Assembly: GCA_943361925.1 (NCBI GenBank)
Contig: CALRIT020000019.1
Location: 34,975-98,974, forward strand
Source of the DNA: CAISCU01 sp943361925
GTDB taxonomy: Bacteria; Bacteroidota; Bacteroidia; UKL13-3
Reading direction: 5' to 3'
Length of the DNA stretch: 64,000 nt
The notes under the pieces are model-generated. The model ran no database searches. It saw only the letters and a program-made list of their open reading frames with translations, and was not told the DNA's origin. The translations under genes and the position numbers were made by a program. How positions within the stretch are numbered: the stretch's first letter is position 1; every line of letters starts with the position of its first letter. This document shows positions 9,219-17,077 of the stretch, piece after piece.

Positions 9219-10463
9219 TTATGCTGCTGTATGATTTTTAAATCGAATTACTTTCATTTTTTCTTCTGCACCTTTGGCATCTATTATAAGAATGTTGTCA
9301 CCGGTTTTTCTTTCCGGAGCATCATACATATAATCCATCATTAATGCTTCACAGATGCTTCTAAGTCCTCTGGCACCTAGCTTTAAGTCGTATGCAGTAT
9401 CAACAATTACATCAATAACTTCATCCTTTATTTCCAATTCAATTCCTTCTAATGCAAATAAGTATTGGTATTGTTTAATCAGTGCATTTTTAGGTTCATG
9501 TAAAATGCTTTTTAAAGCAGCTTTATCTAATGGGTTTAAATGACACAATACAGGTAAACGTCCAATAATCTCAGGGATTAATCCAAAGGTTCTTATATCA
9601 GCCTGAGATACATATTCCAATAAATTATTACCTTCTTTTAACTCTTCAATTTCAGTGGCTTTAAAACCAATTGCCTGTGTTTGTAATCTACGAGCAATCA
9701 TTTTATCAATACCATCAAAAGCTCCACCACATATGAAAAGAATATTTTGCGTATTCACCTGAATCATTTTTTGTTCAGGATGTTTTCTGCCACCTTGTGG
9801 AGGAACATTGGCAACAGTACCTTCAAGTATTTTTAGTAATGCCTGTTGAACACCTTCACCACTAACATCTCTGGTAATGCTTGGATTATCACTTTTTCTT
9901 GAAATCTTATCAATTTCATCAATATAAATAATACCTCTTTCTGCCGATTCCAAATCGTAATTTGCAGCCTGTAACAAACGAGTTAGAACTGTTTCAACGT
10001 CTTCTCCAACATAACCTGCTTCAGTTAGAACTGTTGCATCTGCAATACAGAAAGGAACATCTAAAATTCTGGCCAATGTTTTTGCCAATAATGTTTTTCC
10101 GGTTCCGGTTTCTCCTACTAAAAGTATATTAGACTTTTCTATTTCAACTTCATTGCTTTTGTTTTTCGCATTGATTCTTTTGAAATGATTGTAAACAGCA
10201 ACACAAAGCACTTTTTTAGCTTCATCCTGTCCAATAACATATTGATCGAGGTGGGCTTTTATTTCAGTGGGTTTCAGTAATTTGAAACCACTTGATTTTT
10301 TATTATCGTTCTTCGAAAGAACTTCTTGGTCTTCGTTAATAATTTTATGAGCCTGAGATATGCAATTCTCGCAAATTAGAGCATCTAAACCTGCAATCAG
10401 GTATTCAACTTCAGTTCTTGGTCTGCCACAAAAGGAACAGTTATCTTCTTTCTTTTTCGCCAT
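9219..10463 (-). CDS. clpX: ATP-dependent Clp protease ATP-binding subunit ClpX
   Basis: 414 residues, normal for ClpX. The N-terminal C4 zinc-binding domain has CSFCGRP and CENC (about residues 9-36). The AAA+ module carries Walker A GETGTGKT (near 115), Walker B IIYIDEIDKI, the pore loop GYVGED and sensor residues, followed by the C-terminal small domain (LKLGARGLRSICE). The hexamer unfolds tagged proteins and feeds them to ClpP. It shares strand and neighbourhood with clpP and tig, but a lipoprotein gene and a terminator lie between clpP and clpX, so it has its own transcription start. A TATCTTCG box lies 9 bp before the ATG. Confidence 0.97.
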   Translation of the reverse strand: MAKKKEDNCSFCGRPRTEVEYLIAGLDALICENCISQAHKIINEDQEVLSKNDNKKSSGFKLLKPTEIKAHLDQYVIGQDEAKKVLCVAVYNHFKRINAKNKSNEVEIEKSNILLVGETGTGKTLLAKTLARILDVPFCIADATVLTEAGYVGEDVETVLTRLLQAANYDLESAERGIIYIDEIDKISRKSDNPSITRDVSGEGVQQALLKILEGTVANVPPQGGRKHPEQKMIQVNTQNILFICGGAFDGIDKMIARRLQTQAIGFKATEIEELKEGNNLLEYVSQADIRTFGLIPEIIGRLPVLCHLNPLDKAALKSILHEPKNALIKQYQYLFALEGIELEIKDEVIDVIVDTAYDLKLGARGLRSICEALMMDYMYDAPERKTGDNILIIDAKGAEEKMKVIRFKNHTAA

Positions 10464-10471
10464 ATAGCCTA

Positions 10472-10479
10472 CGAAGATA
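10472..10479 (-). promoter_or_regulatory. Putative -7 box for clpX (TAnnTTCG variant)
   Basis: The minus strand reads TATCTTCG, one base off the TAnnTTTG consensus. The same octamer precedes the Fur gene at 16547. It would give a leader of only a few bases. No clear -33 element is visible. Confidence 0.3.
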
Positions 10480-10511
10480 CAATCATTTTTTGGCTTTTAA
10501 AGCGCTTGAAT

Positions 10512-10994
10512 TTATTCAAATACTGCACTCTTTTTTATTACTTTTAATCCATCAGTAGTTATCCAACCGCAATTTGTAGAAACTACCCCAGTATTAAAAC
10601 TACTGTCTTTTAAAATATCAGCATACCCATCCGATGTCCAGAAATTATTTCCTTGTAAATATTCTATAGTATATGCAATCTTCATTCTTCTTCCACTGAT
10701 ATTTTGAATTTTTAAGCTTGTTGAGCATGTATTTGGAAGATTTTTGCAATTCGTATTCGAATAGGTTTTCATTCCTTGGGAAAACTGGAAGATTGCAATT
10801 GGGGAAGGCTCAACCTGATTTGGAATTTGGTCTGAAACAAAAACCGCTTTAAATTGATCGGGCAGATTATTGGGTATACACTTAGTTTGACTTGTGTTTA
10901 CAGATGTGTCATCAAGCGACTTTTTACATGAATTGCCCATGAAAATAAAAAGTGCGAGGCAAATTTTAGTGATGTTGTAAAAATTTCTATCCAT
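10512..10994 (-). CDS. Small lipoprotein of unknown function
   Basis: 160 residues from the ATG at 10994; a longer frame adds 20 residues that spoil the signal sequence. The N-terminus is a lipoprotein signal: a basic start, then LALFIFMGNSC with the lipidation Cys, then KKSL. The mature part has several further cysteines (TKC, TNCKN, NTCST, TNCG), possibly two disulfides. It ends in a beta-rich stretch with WTSDG and GWITTDG. I do not recognise the family. It sits between clpP and clpX on the same strand without an obvious functional link. A TAACTTCG box at 11018-11025 is a possible promoter. Confidence 0.6.
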   Translation of the reverse strand: MDRNFYNITKICLALFIFMGNSCKKSLDDTSVNTSQTKCIPNNLPDQFKAVFVSDQIPNQVEPSPIAIFQFSQGMKTYSNTNCKNLPNTCSTSLKIQNISGRRMKIAYTIEYLQGNNFWTSDGYADILKDSSFNTGVVSTNCGWITTDGLKVIKKSAVFE

Positions 10995-11283
10995 AATCTT
11001 AATTAAAGGTTCACTTGCGAAGTTATTTGAAGCTCTATTACAATTAGATAGCAATATTTTGGCAAAGCTCTTAATAAAGCACCTATAAACCTTTAATCAT
11101 TGATATTTACATTTTGTGGCAAAAATTCAGCCTTTCATATAGATTTTTTGTAATACTAACAATTCAATGTTGATATGTGTGAATTGTAGTCTTTATTGTA
11201 CGTTTGAAGAATTTCTTATAATAACTAGGTTTTCAGCTCTTTAAAAGGCTTTTAAATGTCGCAATTGTTAATTTTATGCTATC
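10995..11283. other. Intergenic region upstream of the lipoprotein gene
   Basis: No gene is seen in this AT-rich stretch. It probably holds the lipoprotein promoter; the best candidate is the minus-strand box TAACTTCG at 11018-11025, with a TTG about 15 bases further upstream. Confidence 0.4.
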
Positions 11284-11326
11284 AAAAAAAAAGCAGAAAA
11301 CTGAATTTTACTTCGGTTTTCTGCTT
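11284..11326 (-). terminator. Intrinsic terminator of clpP
   Basis: Stem AAGCAGAAAAC (11291-11301) pairs with GTTTTCTGCTT (11316-11326). Read on the minus strand the stem is followed by a run of T (the A-run from 11284), which places it downstream of clpP. Confidence 0.85.
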
Positions 11327-11407
11327 AGTTTTAAGTGATGAATTGCTTTTTATAGCTTTAAGCTGATGCTAATATTATACACACGGAGTGATTTTAAATA
11401 TTTAAGC

Positions 11408-12094
11408 TTATTTCGCTTCAGGCTTATGCTTTAGTAAAACATCATCAATCATACCATATTCTTTTGCTTCTGCTGCTATCATCCAGTAATCTCTGTCAGA
11501 ATCTGCCTGTACTTTATCAAATGGTTGTCCACTATGACTTGAAATAATATCATACAATTCTTTCTTTAATTTTTGAATTTCACGTGCTGTGATTTCGATA
11601 TCAGAGGCTTGTCCTTGAGCTCCACCTAATGGTTGGTGAATCATAACTCTGGCATGTGGTAAAGCTGAACGTTTTCCTTTTTCACCTGCACATAATAGTA
11701 CAGCTGCCATAGATGCTGCTAATCCGGTACAAATAGTTGCCACACTTGGGTTAACCCATTGCATCGTATCGTAAATACCTAATCCTGCGTAAACAGATCC
11801 TCCTGGACTATTGATATACATTTGAATATCTCTTCTTGCATCCATTGAGTCTAAAAACAACAACTGTGCTTGAATGATATTTGCAACATAATCATCAATA
11901 GGCATTCCCATGAAGATAATCCTGTCGGCCATTAGCCTTGAAAATACATCGATTTCTCTAAAGTTCATCGGACGTTCTTCAATTACAGTTCTAGTCATAT
12001 TCTCCATAGAGCTTTCTATATAAGCATCTACTTTCAGGCTGCTAAAGCCTTTGTGTTTTACCGCGTAATTGCGGAATTCTTTTCCAATATTCAT
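11408..12094 (-). CDS. clpP: ATP-dependent Clp protease proteolytic subunit
   Basis: 228 residues from the ATG at 12094. The longer frame would start at 12115, inside the putative -7 box, so the internal start is preferred. The serine-protease triad is visible: Ser in GLAASMAA, His in MIHQP and Asp in DSDRDYWM. INSPGGSVYAGLGIYD is the conserved oligomer and active-site strand. Fourteen subunits form the chamber that degrades proteins delivered by ClpX. tig lies upstream and clpX downstream on the same strand, the usual order, but terminators show that each is a separate unit. Confidence 0.96.
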   Translation of the reverse strand: MNIGKEFRNYAVKHKGFSSLKVDAYIESSMENMTRTVIEERPMNFREIDVFSRLMADRIIFMGMPIDDYVANIIQAQLLFLDSMDARRDIQMYINSPGGSVYAGLGIYDTMQWVNPSVATICTGLAASMAAVLLCAGEKGKRSALPHARVMIHQPLGGAQGQASDIEITAREIQKLKKELYDIISSHSGQPFDKVQADSDRDYWMIAAEAKEYGMIDDVLLKHKPEAK

Positions 12095-12112
12095 AATCGT
12101 TTTTCCTTTGGT

Positions 12113-12120
12113 CAAATATA
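12113..12120 (-). promoter_or_regulatory. Putative -7 box for clpP
   Basis: The minus strand reads TATATTTG, an exact TAnnTTTG match, about 19 bp before the chosen ATG. The implied leader is roughly 14 bases. A -33 element is not evident. Confidence 0.45.
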
Positions 12121-12158
12121 GAAGAGGTTTTTAAAAATCCTCGAACTTCCATGTAATT

Positions 12159-12194
12159 TTCAATTGCCGTGCCAAAATATCTTTCTGCCAAAAT
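12159..12194 (-). promoter_or_regulatory. Direct repeat and sigma-54-like site upstream of clpP
   Basis: The plus strand has TGCCAAAAT twice, 16 bases apart (12170-12178 and 12186-12194). On the minus strand the gene-proximal copy reads TTGGCACGGCAATTGAA. This matches the sigma-54 pattern TTGGCACG-N4-TTGCA except at the C of the -12 GC pair. It lies about 65-100 bp before the clpP start. It could be a stress-responsive second promoter or a regulator site; this is inference. Confidence 0.3.
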
Positions 12195-12435
12195 GCCTGA
12201 ATAACTTGAAAACCAGTGAAAATTACGTTAATAGGAAATCTGTAACAGACTTTTATTTACGGTTAAATTACACTTGAAATTTTTACCTAAAAAAAGTATC
12301 TCTAATTCAAGATTCTATTTCAATATGTTTTACTCTTTAAACTGCTATTTTCTTTTATCTATGGCCGCTTACTATATCATTCCAATTGCAAATTTGGAAT
12401 AATCAAATAATGTAAATTCATTACAATAAATTATT
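12195..12435. other. Intergenic region between clpP and tig
   Basis: Apart from the repeat and -7 box nearer to clpP and the tig terminator at its other end, I see no gene or structure in this AT-rich stretch. Confidence 0.4.
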
Positions 12436-12475
12436 AAAAAAAAAGCCCTGAACTTTTCAATTCAGGGCCTTTTTC
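12436..12475. terminator. Intrinsic terminator of tig
   Basis: Stem GCCCTGAA (12445-12452) pairs with TTCAGGGC (12461-12468) across an 8-base loop. Nine A lie to the left (a T-run on the minus strand), placing it just after the tig stop. A shorter T-run on the right could make it bidirectional. Confidence 0.85.
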
Positions 12476-12488
12476 TTAATAATTTATC

Positions 12489-13871
12489 TTAGTGATTGTG
12501 GTGATGTTTACCATTGTGTTCAGCAATAATTGCATTGAACTCCTCAACACTTACTTCTTTGATATCTTTTGTAATTGTATTCAACAAATAATCATTTACT
12601 TTATTTCTTGCTGCTACATTAATCATTCTGCTTCTAAATTCTTCTTTTTGCATTTGAGGCTCAATGATGCTATTTAAAATATCATCACTTAAATTACCCA
12701 TATTATAACCACCAAACATTTGCATGGTATAAGCTTTAGCTGCATTGCGAATTTCCTCTTCGTCTATTTTTAAATCATTGCTTACAAGAATCTTTTCTTC
12801 CAATAAATGATTTCTTAAATAATTTGCTTCAGGAATATAACCTTCTTCAATATTATCAGCATTAAATTTATCAGCATGTCTGTCTAATAACCAACGTTTT
12901 AAAGTTGCATCCGGTAAGCTGATATTATGTTTAGCTACCAAACTATCAAATAATTCGTGCTCTAATAAATGATTAGCTTGTTGGTCGAAATATCCTTTGA
13001 TTTCAGCACTTAGTTTGGTTCTAAGTTCTTCTTCAGTAGTTATTTGATCTTTACCATAAATTTTATCAAAGAATTCCTGGTTCATTTCTGATTCAGTTGT
13101 TCTTTTGATTTCATTTAAAGTAAGATTGAATTCTTTTCCTAAATCAGGTACACCTTGTTTTTGAACGCCTAAAGCATGACTCATTTCCATTTCATCATGA
13201 TTGAATAATGTAAAGATGTTAACTTTTACAGTTTCACCTTTTTTCAATCCACGAATTTGAGCATTTAATGCCTCCTCTTTAATGGTATTAATCGCTAAAG
13301 GAACAGAAGGAGCATTTACACCACCTTCTAAAACTTCACCTGAATCTAATAGTTCATTTAACTGAACATAAACCATGTCGTTTTCACCAACTTCTTCTAC
13401 ATCGGTTAAAACACCCATTTGTTTACGTAAACGATTTAATTCGTCGTTAACCATTTCTTCAGTTACATTAACTGTATAAAAAGGGTATGAATCGGCAGAT
13501 GAAATATTTAATTCAAATTCCGGAGCTAATCCGATGTCAAAAGTAAATGTATAAGAAGCAGTTTTGCTTAATTCGTCAATTTTAGTGTCTTCCGACATTA
13601 CAGGTTGACCTAAAACATGTAATTTGTTTTCTTCGATATAATCGAATAGACCTTTACTGGCTAAACCATTTACTTCTTCAAGTAAAATGCTTTGCCCTAC
13701 CATTTTTTCGATTACTCCTTTTGGTGCTTGTCCTGCGCGAAAACCAGGAATATTAGCTTTTTTGCCATAATCCTTTAGCTTTTTTTCGTAAGATGCTGTG
13801 AAATCGTTTGGTTCGATGGAAACTGAAATGCTAGCATTTAGTTCATCTTTTTTATCAAATGTAACGTTCAT
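12489..13871 (-). CDS. tig: Trigger factor (ribosome-associated chaperone / peptidyl-prolyl isomerase)
   Basis: 460 residues from the ATG at 13871. The frame stays open upstream only because it reads through the tRNA-Leu gene, giving a spurious MPKGVGVRVPPSA extension. The N-terminal ribosome-binding domain contains the signature loop GFRAGQAPKGVIEKM (about residues 42-56; usual form GFRxGKxP). A divergent FKBP-like middle domain and a long helical C-terminal domain follow. It ends in a His-rich tail (NGKHHHNH), a metal-binding feature seen in some trigger factors. It binds at the ribosome exit tunnel and shields nascent chains. The leader is only 15 bases after the tRNA 3' end, so tRNA and tig are probably one transcript. 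Confidence 0.93.
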   Translation of the reverse strand: MNVTFDKKDELNASISVSIEPNDFTASYEKKLKDYGKKANIPGFRAGQAPKGVIEKMVGQSILLEEVNGLASKGLFDYIEENKLHVLGQPVMSEDTKIDELSKTASYTFTFDIGLAPEFELNISSADSYPFYTVNVTEEMVNDELNRLRKQMGVLTDVEEVGENDMVYVQLNELLDSGEVLEGGVNAPSVPLAINTIKEEALNAQIRGLKKGETVKVNIFTLFNHDEMEMSHALGVQKQGVPDLGKEFNLTLNEIKRTTESEMNQEFFDKIYGKDQITTEEELRTKLSAEIKGYFDQQANHLLEHELFDSLVAKHNISLPDATLKRWLLDRHADKFNADNIEEGYIPEANYLRNHLLEEKILVSNDLKIDEEEIRNAAKAYTMQMFGGYNMGNLSDDILNSIIEPQMQKEEFRSRMINVAARNKVNDYLLNTITKDIKEVSVEEFNAIIAEHNGKHHHNH

Positions 13872-13886
13872 GTTGATTGAAAATCG

Positions 13887-13968
13887 TGCGGATGGAGGGA
13901 CTCGAACCCCCACGCCTTTCGGCACCAGATCCTAAGTCTGGCACGGCTACCAATTACGCCACATCCGC
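13887..13968 (-). tRNA. tRNA-Leu (anticodon UAG)
   Basis: 82 bases. The acceptor stem GCGGATG (5', 13968-13962) pairs with CATCCGC (13894-13888), followed by discriminator A. The D-arm contains AATTGGTAG, the anticodon loop is CTTAGGA with anticodon TAG, and there is a class II long variable arm (TGCCGAAAGGCGT) and a T-arm GGGTTCGAGTCCC. CCA is not encoded. The long variable arm and UAG anticodon identify leucine (reads CUN codons). It lies 15 bp upstream of the tig start and has its own well-matched promoter. Confidence 0.95.
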
Positions 13969-14012
13969 ATAGTTATTAAAGAACAATATTTTCCTCCAAA
14001 ATTAAAGGACTG

Positions 14013-14043
14013 CAAATGTATAATTCTAAATAAGATTTCCAAA
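14013..14043 (-). promoter_or_regulatory. Promoter for tRNA-Leu (and probably tig)
   Basis: On the minus strand TTTG (14043-14040), a 19-base spacer, then TACATTTG (14020-14013): both elements fit the Bacteroidota housekeeping consensus TTTG-N19-TAnnTTTG. The start point would be about 40 bases before the tRNA. It is the best promoter match I found in the window. Confidence 0.7.
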
Positions 14044-14179
14044 GACTTATTCATTTTCATCAAGTATTTTTTAGTAATTTATTGCTCAAGCCCTTATTTT
14101 ATTAGAAAATTCGTCGTTAAATTTTCTTCGTTTCTAAAACTTTTTGTTTAGTTTCACAGCAAAAGAATTGAATTACCGA

Positions 14180-16396
14180 ATGGAATTGCAGCAAGACTCA
14201 TTAGAAAAAGAAAATCAGCTAATTGTAAAACAATACAGAACTTTACTGAGAAGTATAAAGAGAAGTTTAAATGCTGCTGACCGAAAAATTATCAGGGAAG
14301 CATTTAATTTATCTTTAGAAGCTCATAAAAATATGAGGAGGAAAAGTGGAGAACCTTATATTCTTCATCCTCTTGCAGTAGCTCAAATTTGTGCAGAAGA
14401 AATTGGATTGGGTGTGACTTCTGTTGTTAGCGCGCTTTTACACGATACCGTTGAGGATACCGAAATTACTTTAGACCTTATAAAGTTAAAATTTGGCGAA
14501 AAAGTAATGAGAATCATTGATGGCCTGACTAAAATTTCAGGTGTTTTTGATCAGCCTGATAGAAGTATTCAAGCCGAGAATTTCAAAAAAATGCTTCTTA
14601 CGCTTGGCGATGATGTGAGAGTTATTCTGATAAAACTAGCTGATAGGTTACACAATATGAGAACTCTTGATAGTATGAGTTCTAAATCTCAGCTTAAAAT
14701 TGCCTCCGAAACTGCTTATGTATATGCTCCTTTAGCACATAGATTAGGTTTGTATGCAATTAAAACAGAATTGGAAGACCTCTCTACCAAATACCTGGAG
14801 GCCGACAATTATATATATGTAAAGAATAAGTTAAATGAAACAAAGGTTCAAAGAAATAAATACATCAAAACATTTATTGAACCAATAGTTGAAGACCTCA
14901 ATCAAGCCGGTTTGGTTTATGAAGTAAAAGGTCGTCCCAAAAGCATTCACTCTATCCTAAATAAAATGAAAAAGCAAAATATACCTTTCGAAGAGGTATA
15001 TGATTTGTTTGCTATTCGAATTATTGTAGATACTAAATATGAAAATGAAAAAAGTGATTGCTGGCGCGTGTATTCAATGGTTACCGACCATTATACACCC
15101 AATCCGGATAGATTAAGAGATTGGGTAAGTACTCCGAAAGCAAATGGTTATGAAAGTTTGCATACAACTGTAATGGGTCCAAAAGGTAGATGGGTTGAAG
15201 TTCAGGTGAGAAGCAAAAGGATGGATGAAATTGCAGAAAAAGGCTTTGCTGCACATTGGAAGTATAAAGATTCTAATCAAAATGCCGATAATGGTCTTGA
15301 AAGCTGGCTTTCAAGAGTTAGAGAAATTCTTGAAAATCCTGATTCAAATGCACTCGAGTTTTTAGATGATTTCAAACTGGCTTTATACTCTGATGAAATC
15401 TTTGTTTTTACTCCTAAAGGCGATTTAAGAAAATTACCTGCCGGTTCTTCAATTTTAGATTTTGCATTTGATATACATTCCGACCTTGGTGTTAAATGTA
15501 TTGGAGCAAAACTTAACAATAAACTGGTTCCAATCAATCATAAATTAAGTAATGGTGATCAGGTTGAAATTTTAACGAGTGCCAAACAAAAACCAAGTGA
15601 GGAATGGTTAAACTTTGTAATAACTGCCAAAGGAAAAGCCAAAATTCGCGATTATTTCAAACAAATAAGATTGAATGCTTCTTCAATGGGTAAAGAAATT
15701 CTGGAAAGAAAATTCAAAAATTCCCATGTTCCTTTTACCTCAGAGGCATTAACAGATTTATGTAAAAACCTAAAATTGAAATCGGTTTCTGAGTTGTACT
15801 ATTTAATTGCAACTGAAAAAATTGATAGAACCAAACTAGATATTTCTGCCATCTTACAAGCAGAAAGAAACAAGCCGGCTCAGGAAATTCAAGTTTCTAC
15901 CAAACCTAAAACTCCAGCACAAAATCTTGCTACCGATGCCATTATTTTAGGAGATAATGAAGCTGATATGGAATACACATTTTCTAAATGTTGTCATCCT
16001 ATTCCTGGAGATGAAATTTTTGGTTTTATAACAGTAGGTGAGGGGGTTAAAATTCACAGAACTAATTGCTCAAATGCTGTAAGTTTGATGAGTAACTACG
16101 GATATAGAATCATTCGTGCGAAATGGGCACAGGAAGGCCTGAATCAAGGAAAAGCATTTTTAACTTCTATAAAAGTTTCCGGTATAGATAGTGTTGGAAT
16201 TGTTAGTATTATAACTGATATTATTTCAAAACAATTAAAAGTAAACATGCGCTCAATTGCTATAAGTTCTAATGAAGGAACTTTTGAAGGTTCTGTTTTT
16301 CTTGAAGTTCATGATACTCAGCAGTTAGAGAATATAATGAATGCAATTAAAGATGCTAGTCCACTTATTAGTGTTAGTCGTGTAGATTTAAATTAA
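14180..16396 (+). CDS. Bifunctional (p)ppGpp synthetase/hydrolase (RelA/SpoT, Rsh)
   Basis: 738 residues from the ATG at 14180; a TTG 36 bp upstream would add 12 unlikely residues. Domains in order: an HD hydrolase with intact H...HD...ED (ILHPLAVAQI, LLHDTVEDTEIT, about 50-95); a synthetase with GRPKSIHSI, VYDLFAIRI, GYESLHTTV and EVQVRS (about 250-360); TGS (about 395-455); a conserved Cys motif (CCHPIPGDEI) and a C-terminal ACT domain. Both active sites look intact, so it should make and degrade (p)ppGpp, the stringent-response alarmone. It is upstream of and same-strand with the Fur and purA genes, separated by 174 bp. purA makes adenylate precursors and PurA is a known ppGpp target in other bacteria. 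Confidence 0.93.
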   Translation: MELQQDSLEKENQLIVKQYRTLLRSIKRSLNAADRKIIREAFNLSLEAHKNMRRKSGEPYILHPLAVAQICAEEIGLGVTSVVSALLHDTVEDTEITLDLIKLKFGEKVMRIIDGLTKISGVFDQPDRSIQAENFKKMLLTLGDDVRVILIKLADRLHNMRTLDSMSSKSQLKIASETAYVYAPLAHRLGLYAIKTELEDLSTKYLEADNYIYVKNKLNETKVQRNKYIKTFIEPIVEDLNQAGLVYEVKGRPKSIHSILNKMKKQNIPFEEVYDLFAIRIIVDTKYENEKSDCWRVYSMVTDHYTPNPDRLRDWVSTPKANGYESLHTTVMGPKGRWVEVQVRSKRMDEIAEKGFAAHWKYKDSNQNADNGLESWLSRVREILENPDSNALEFLDDFKLALYSDEIFVFTPKGDLRKLPAGSSILDFAFDIHSDLGVKCIGAKLNNKLVPINHKLSNGDQVEILTSAKQKPSEEWLNFVITAKGKAKIRDYFKQIRLNASSMGKEILERKFKNSHVPFTSEALTDLCKNLKLKSVSELYYLIATEKIDRTKLDISAILQAERNKPAQEIQVSTKPKTPAQNLATDAIILGDNEADMEYTFSKCCHPIPGDEIFGFITVGEGVKIHRTNCSNAVSLMSNYGYRIIRAKWAQEGLNQGKAFLTSIKVSGIDSVGIVSIITDIISKQLKVNMRSIAISSNEGTFEGSVFLEVHDTQQLENIMNAIKDASPLISVSRVDLN

Positions 16397-16511
16397 TGAG
16401 GCTTATATTCTGTATTTTATTGAGCTGAAAAAGTTAAATTGTGAATGATTTCAAATTCTAAATAGGGTTAAATAGTTGTAATTCAGTGTGGTTTAAATGG
16501 TTTTCCCCAAA

Positions 16512-16554
16512 TTTGATTTTTCCTTTTTCATTCTTTTATCTTCCTTTATCTTCG
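16512..16554 (+). promoter_or_regulatory. Putative promoter for the Fur-purA pair
   Basis: TTTG at 16512-16515 is followed after 21 bases by TATCTTCC (16537-16544) and by the overlapping repeat TATCTTCG (16547-16554). Both are near matches to TAnnTTTG. The second box would start transcription close to the ATG at 16571. Confidence 0.35.
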
Positions 16555-16570
16555 CACACTTAGTGAATAA

Positions 16571-17068
16571 ATGGAGAATAATGCTGTAAGCGACCCAATT
16601 AAGGAAGAGGTTCGTCAAAAGTTTATTGAATATTTAGAATTTCATCAACAAAGAAAAACACCTGAACGTTTTGCAATTCTTGATGAAATATATTCGAATA
16701 AAGAACATTTTGATGTTGAAACGCTTTTCGAACACATGAAAGATAGAAACTATCGTGTGAGCAGAGCAACTGTATACAATACTTTAGATTTATTACTTGA
16801 TTGTGGATTGGTAATTAAACACCAGTTCGGAAGGAATATTTCTAGGTATGAAAGAGCTTATGGATTTAGACAACATGACCATATGATTTGTAATGTTTGT
16901 AATGAAGTTCTTGAGTTTTGTGACCCAAGAATTCAACAAATAAAAACAACGATGGGTGAACTCATGAAGTTTAAAATTACCAATCATTCTTTGTATTTAT
17001 TCGGGCAACCTGAAGTAGATGCAAATCAACAATGTTTGAGTTGCAAAAAAATAGTTAAACAAGATTAG
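16571..17068 (+). CDS. Fur-family metalloregulator
   Basis: 165 residues. An N-terminal winged helix (about 15-90, including TPERFAILDEIY and RVSRATVYNTLDLL, the recognition helix) is followed by the dimerisation and metal domain with HDHMIC, CNVC and CLSC. The two CxxC pairs form the structural zinc site typical of Fur, Zur and PerR. Which metal or peroxide it senses cannot be decided here. It is 9 bp upstream of purA, so the two are co-transcribed. An iron regulator in front of purA has no obvious regulatory logic, and I saw no Fur box near the start. Confidence 0.88.
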   Translation: MENNAVSDPIKEEVRQKFIEYLEFHQQRKTPERFAILDEIYSNKEHFDVETLFEHMKDRNYRVSRATVYNTLDLLLDCGLVIKHQFGRNISRYERAYGFRQHDHMICNVCNEVLEFCDPRIQQIKTTMGELMKFKITNHSLYLFGQPEVDANQQCLSCKKIVKQD

Positions 17069-17077
17069 AATTTTTAT

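Noticed and set aside
13872..13925. N-terminal extension of trigger factor (MPKGVGVRVPPSA...)
   Set aside because: These codons are the antisense-free read-through of the tRNA-Leu 3' half; the real tig start is the ATG at 13871, as in all trigger factors I know.
15277..15537. 86-codon minus-strand frame inside the Rsh gene
   Set aside because: It lies fully within the conserved synthetase/TGS coding region on the other strand and has no family features; a shadow.
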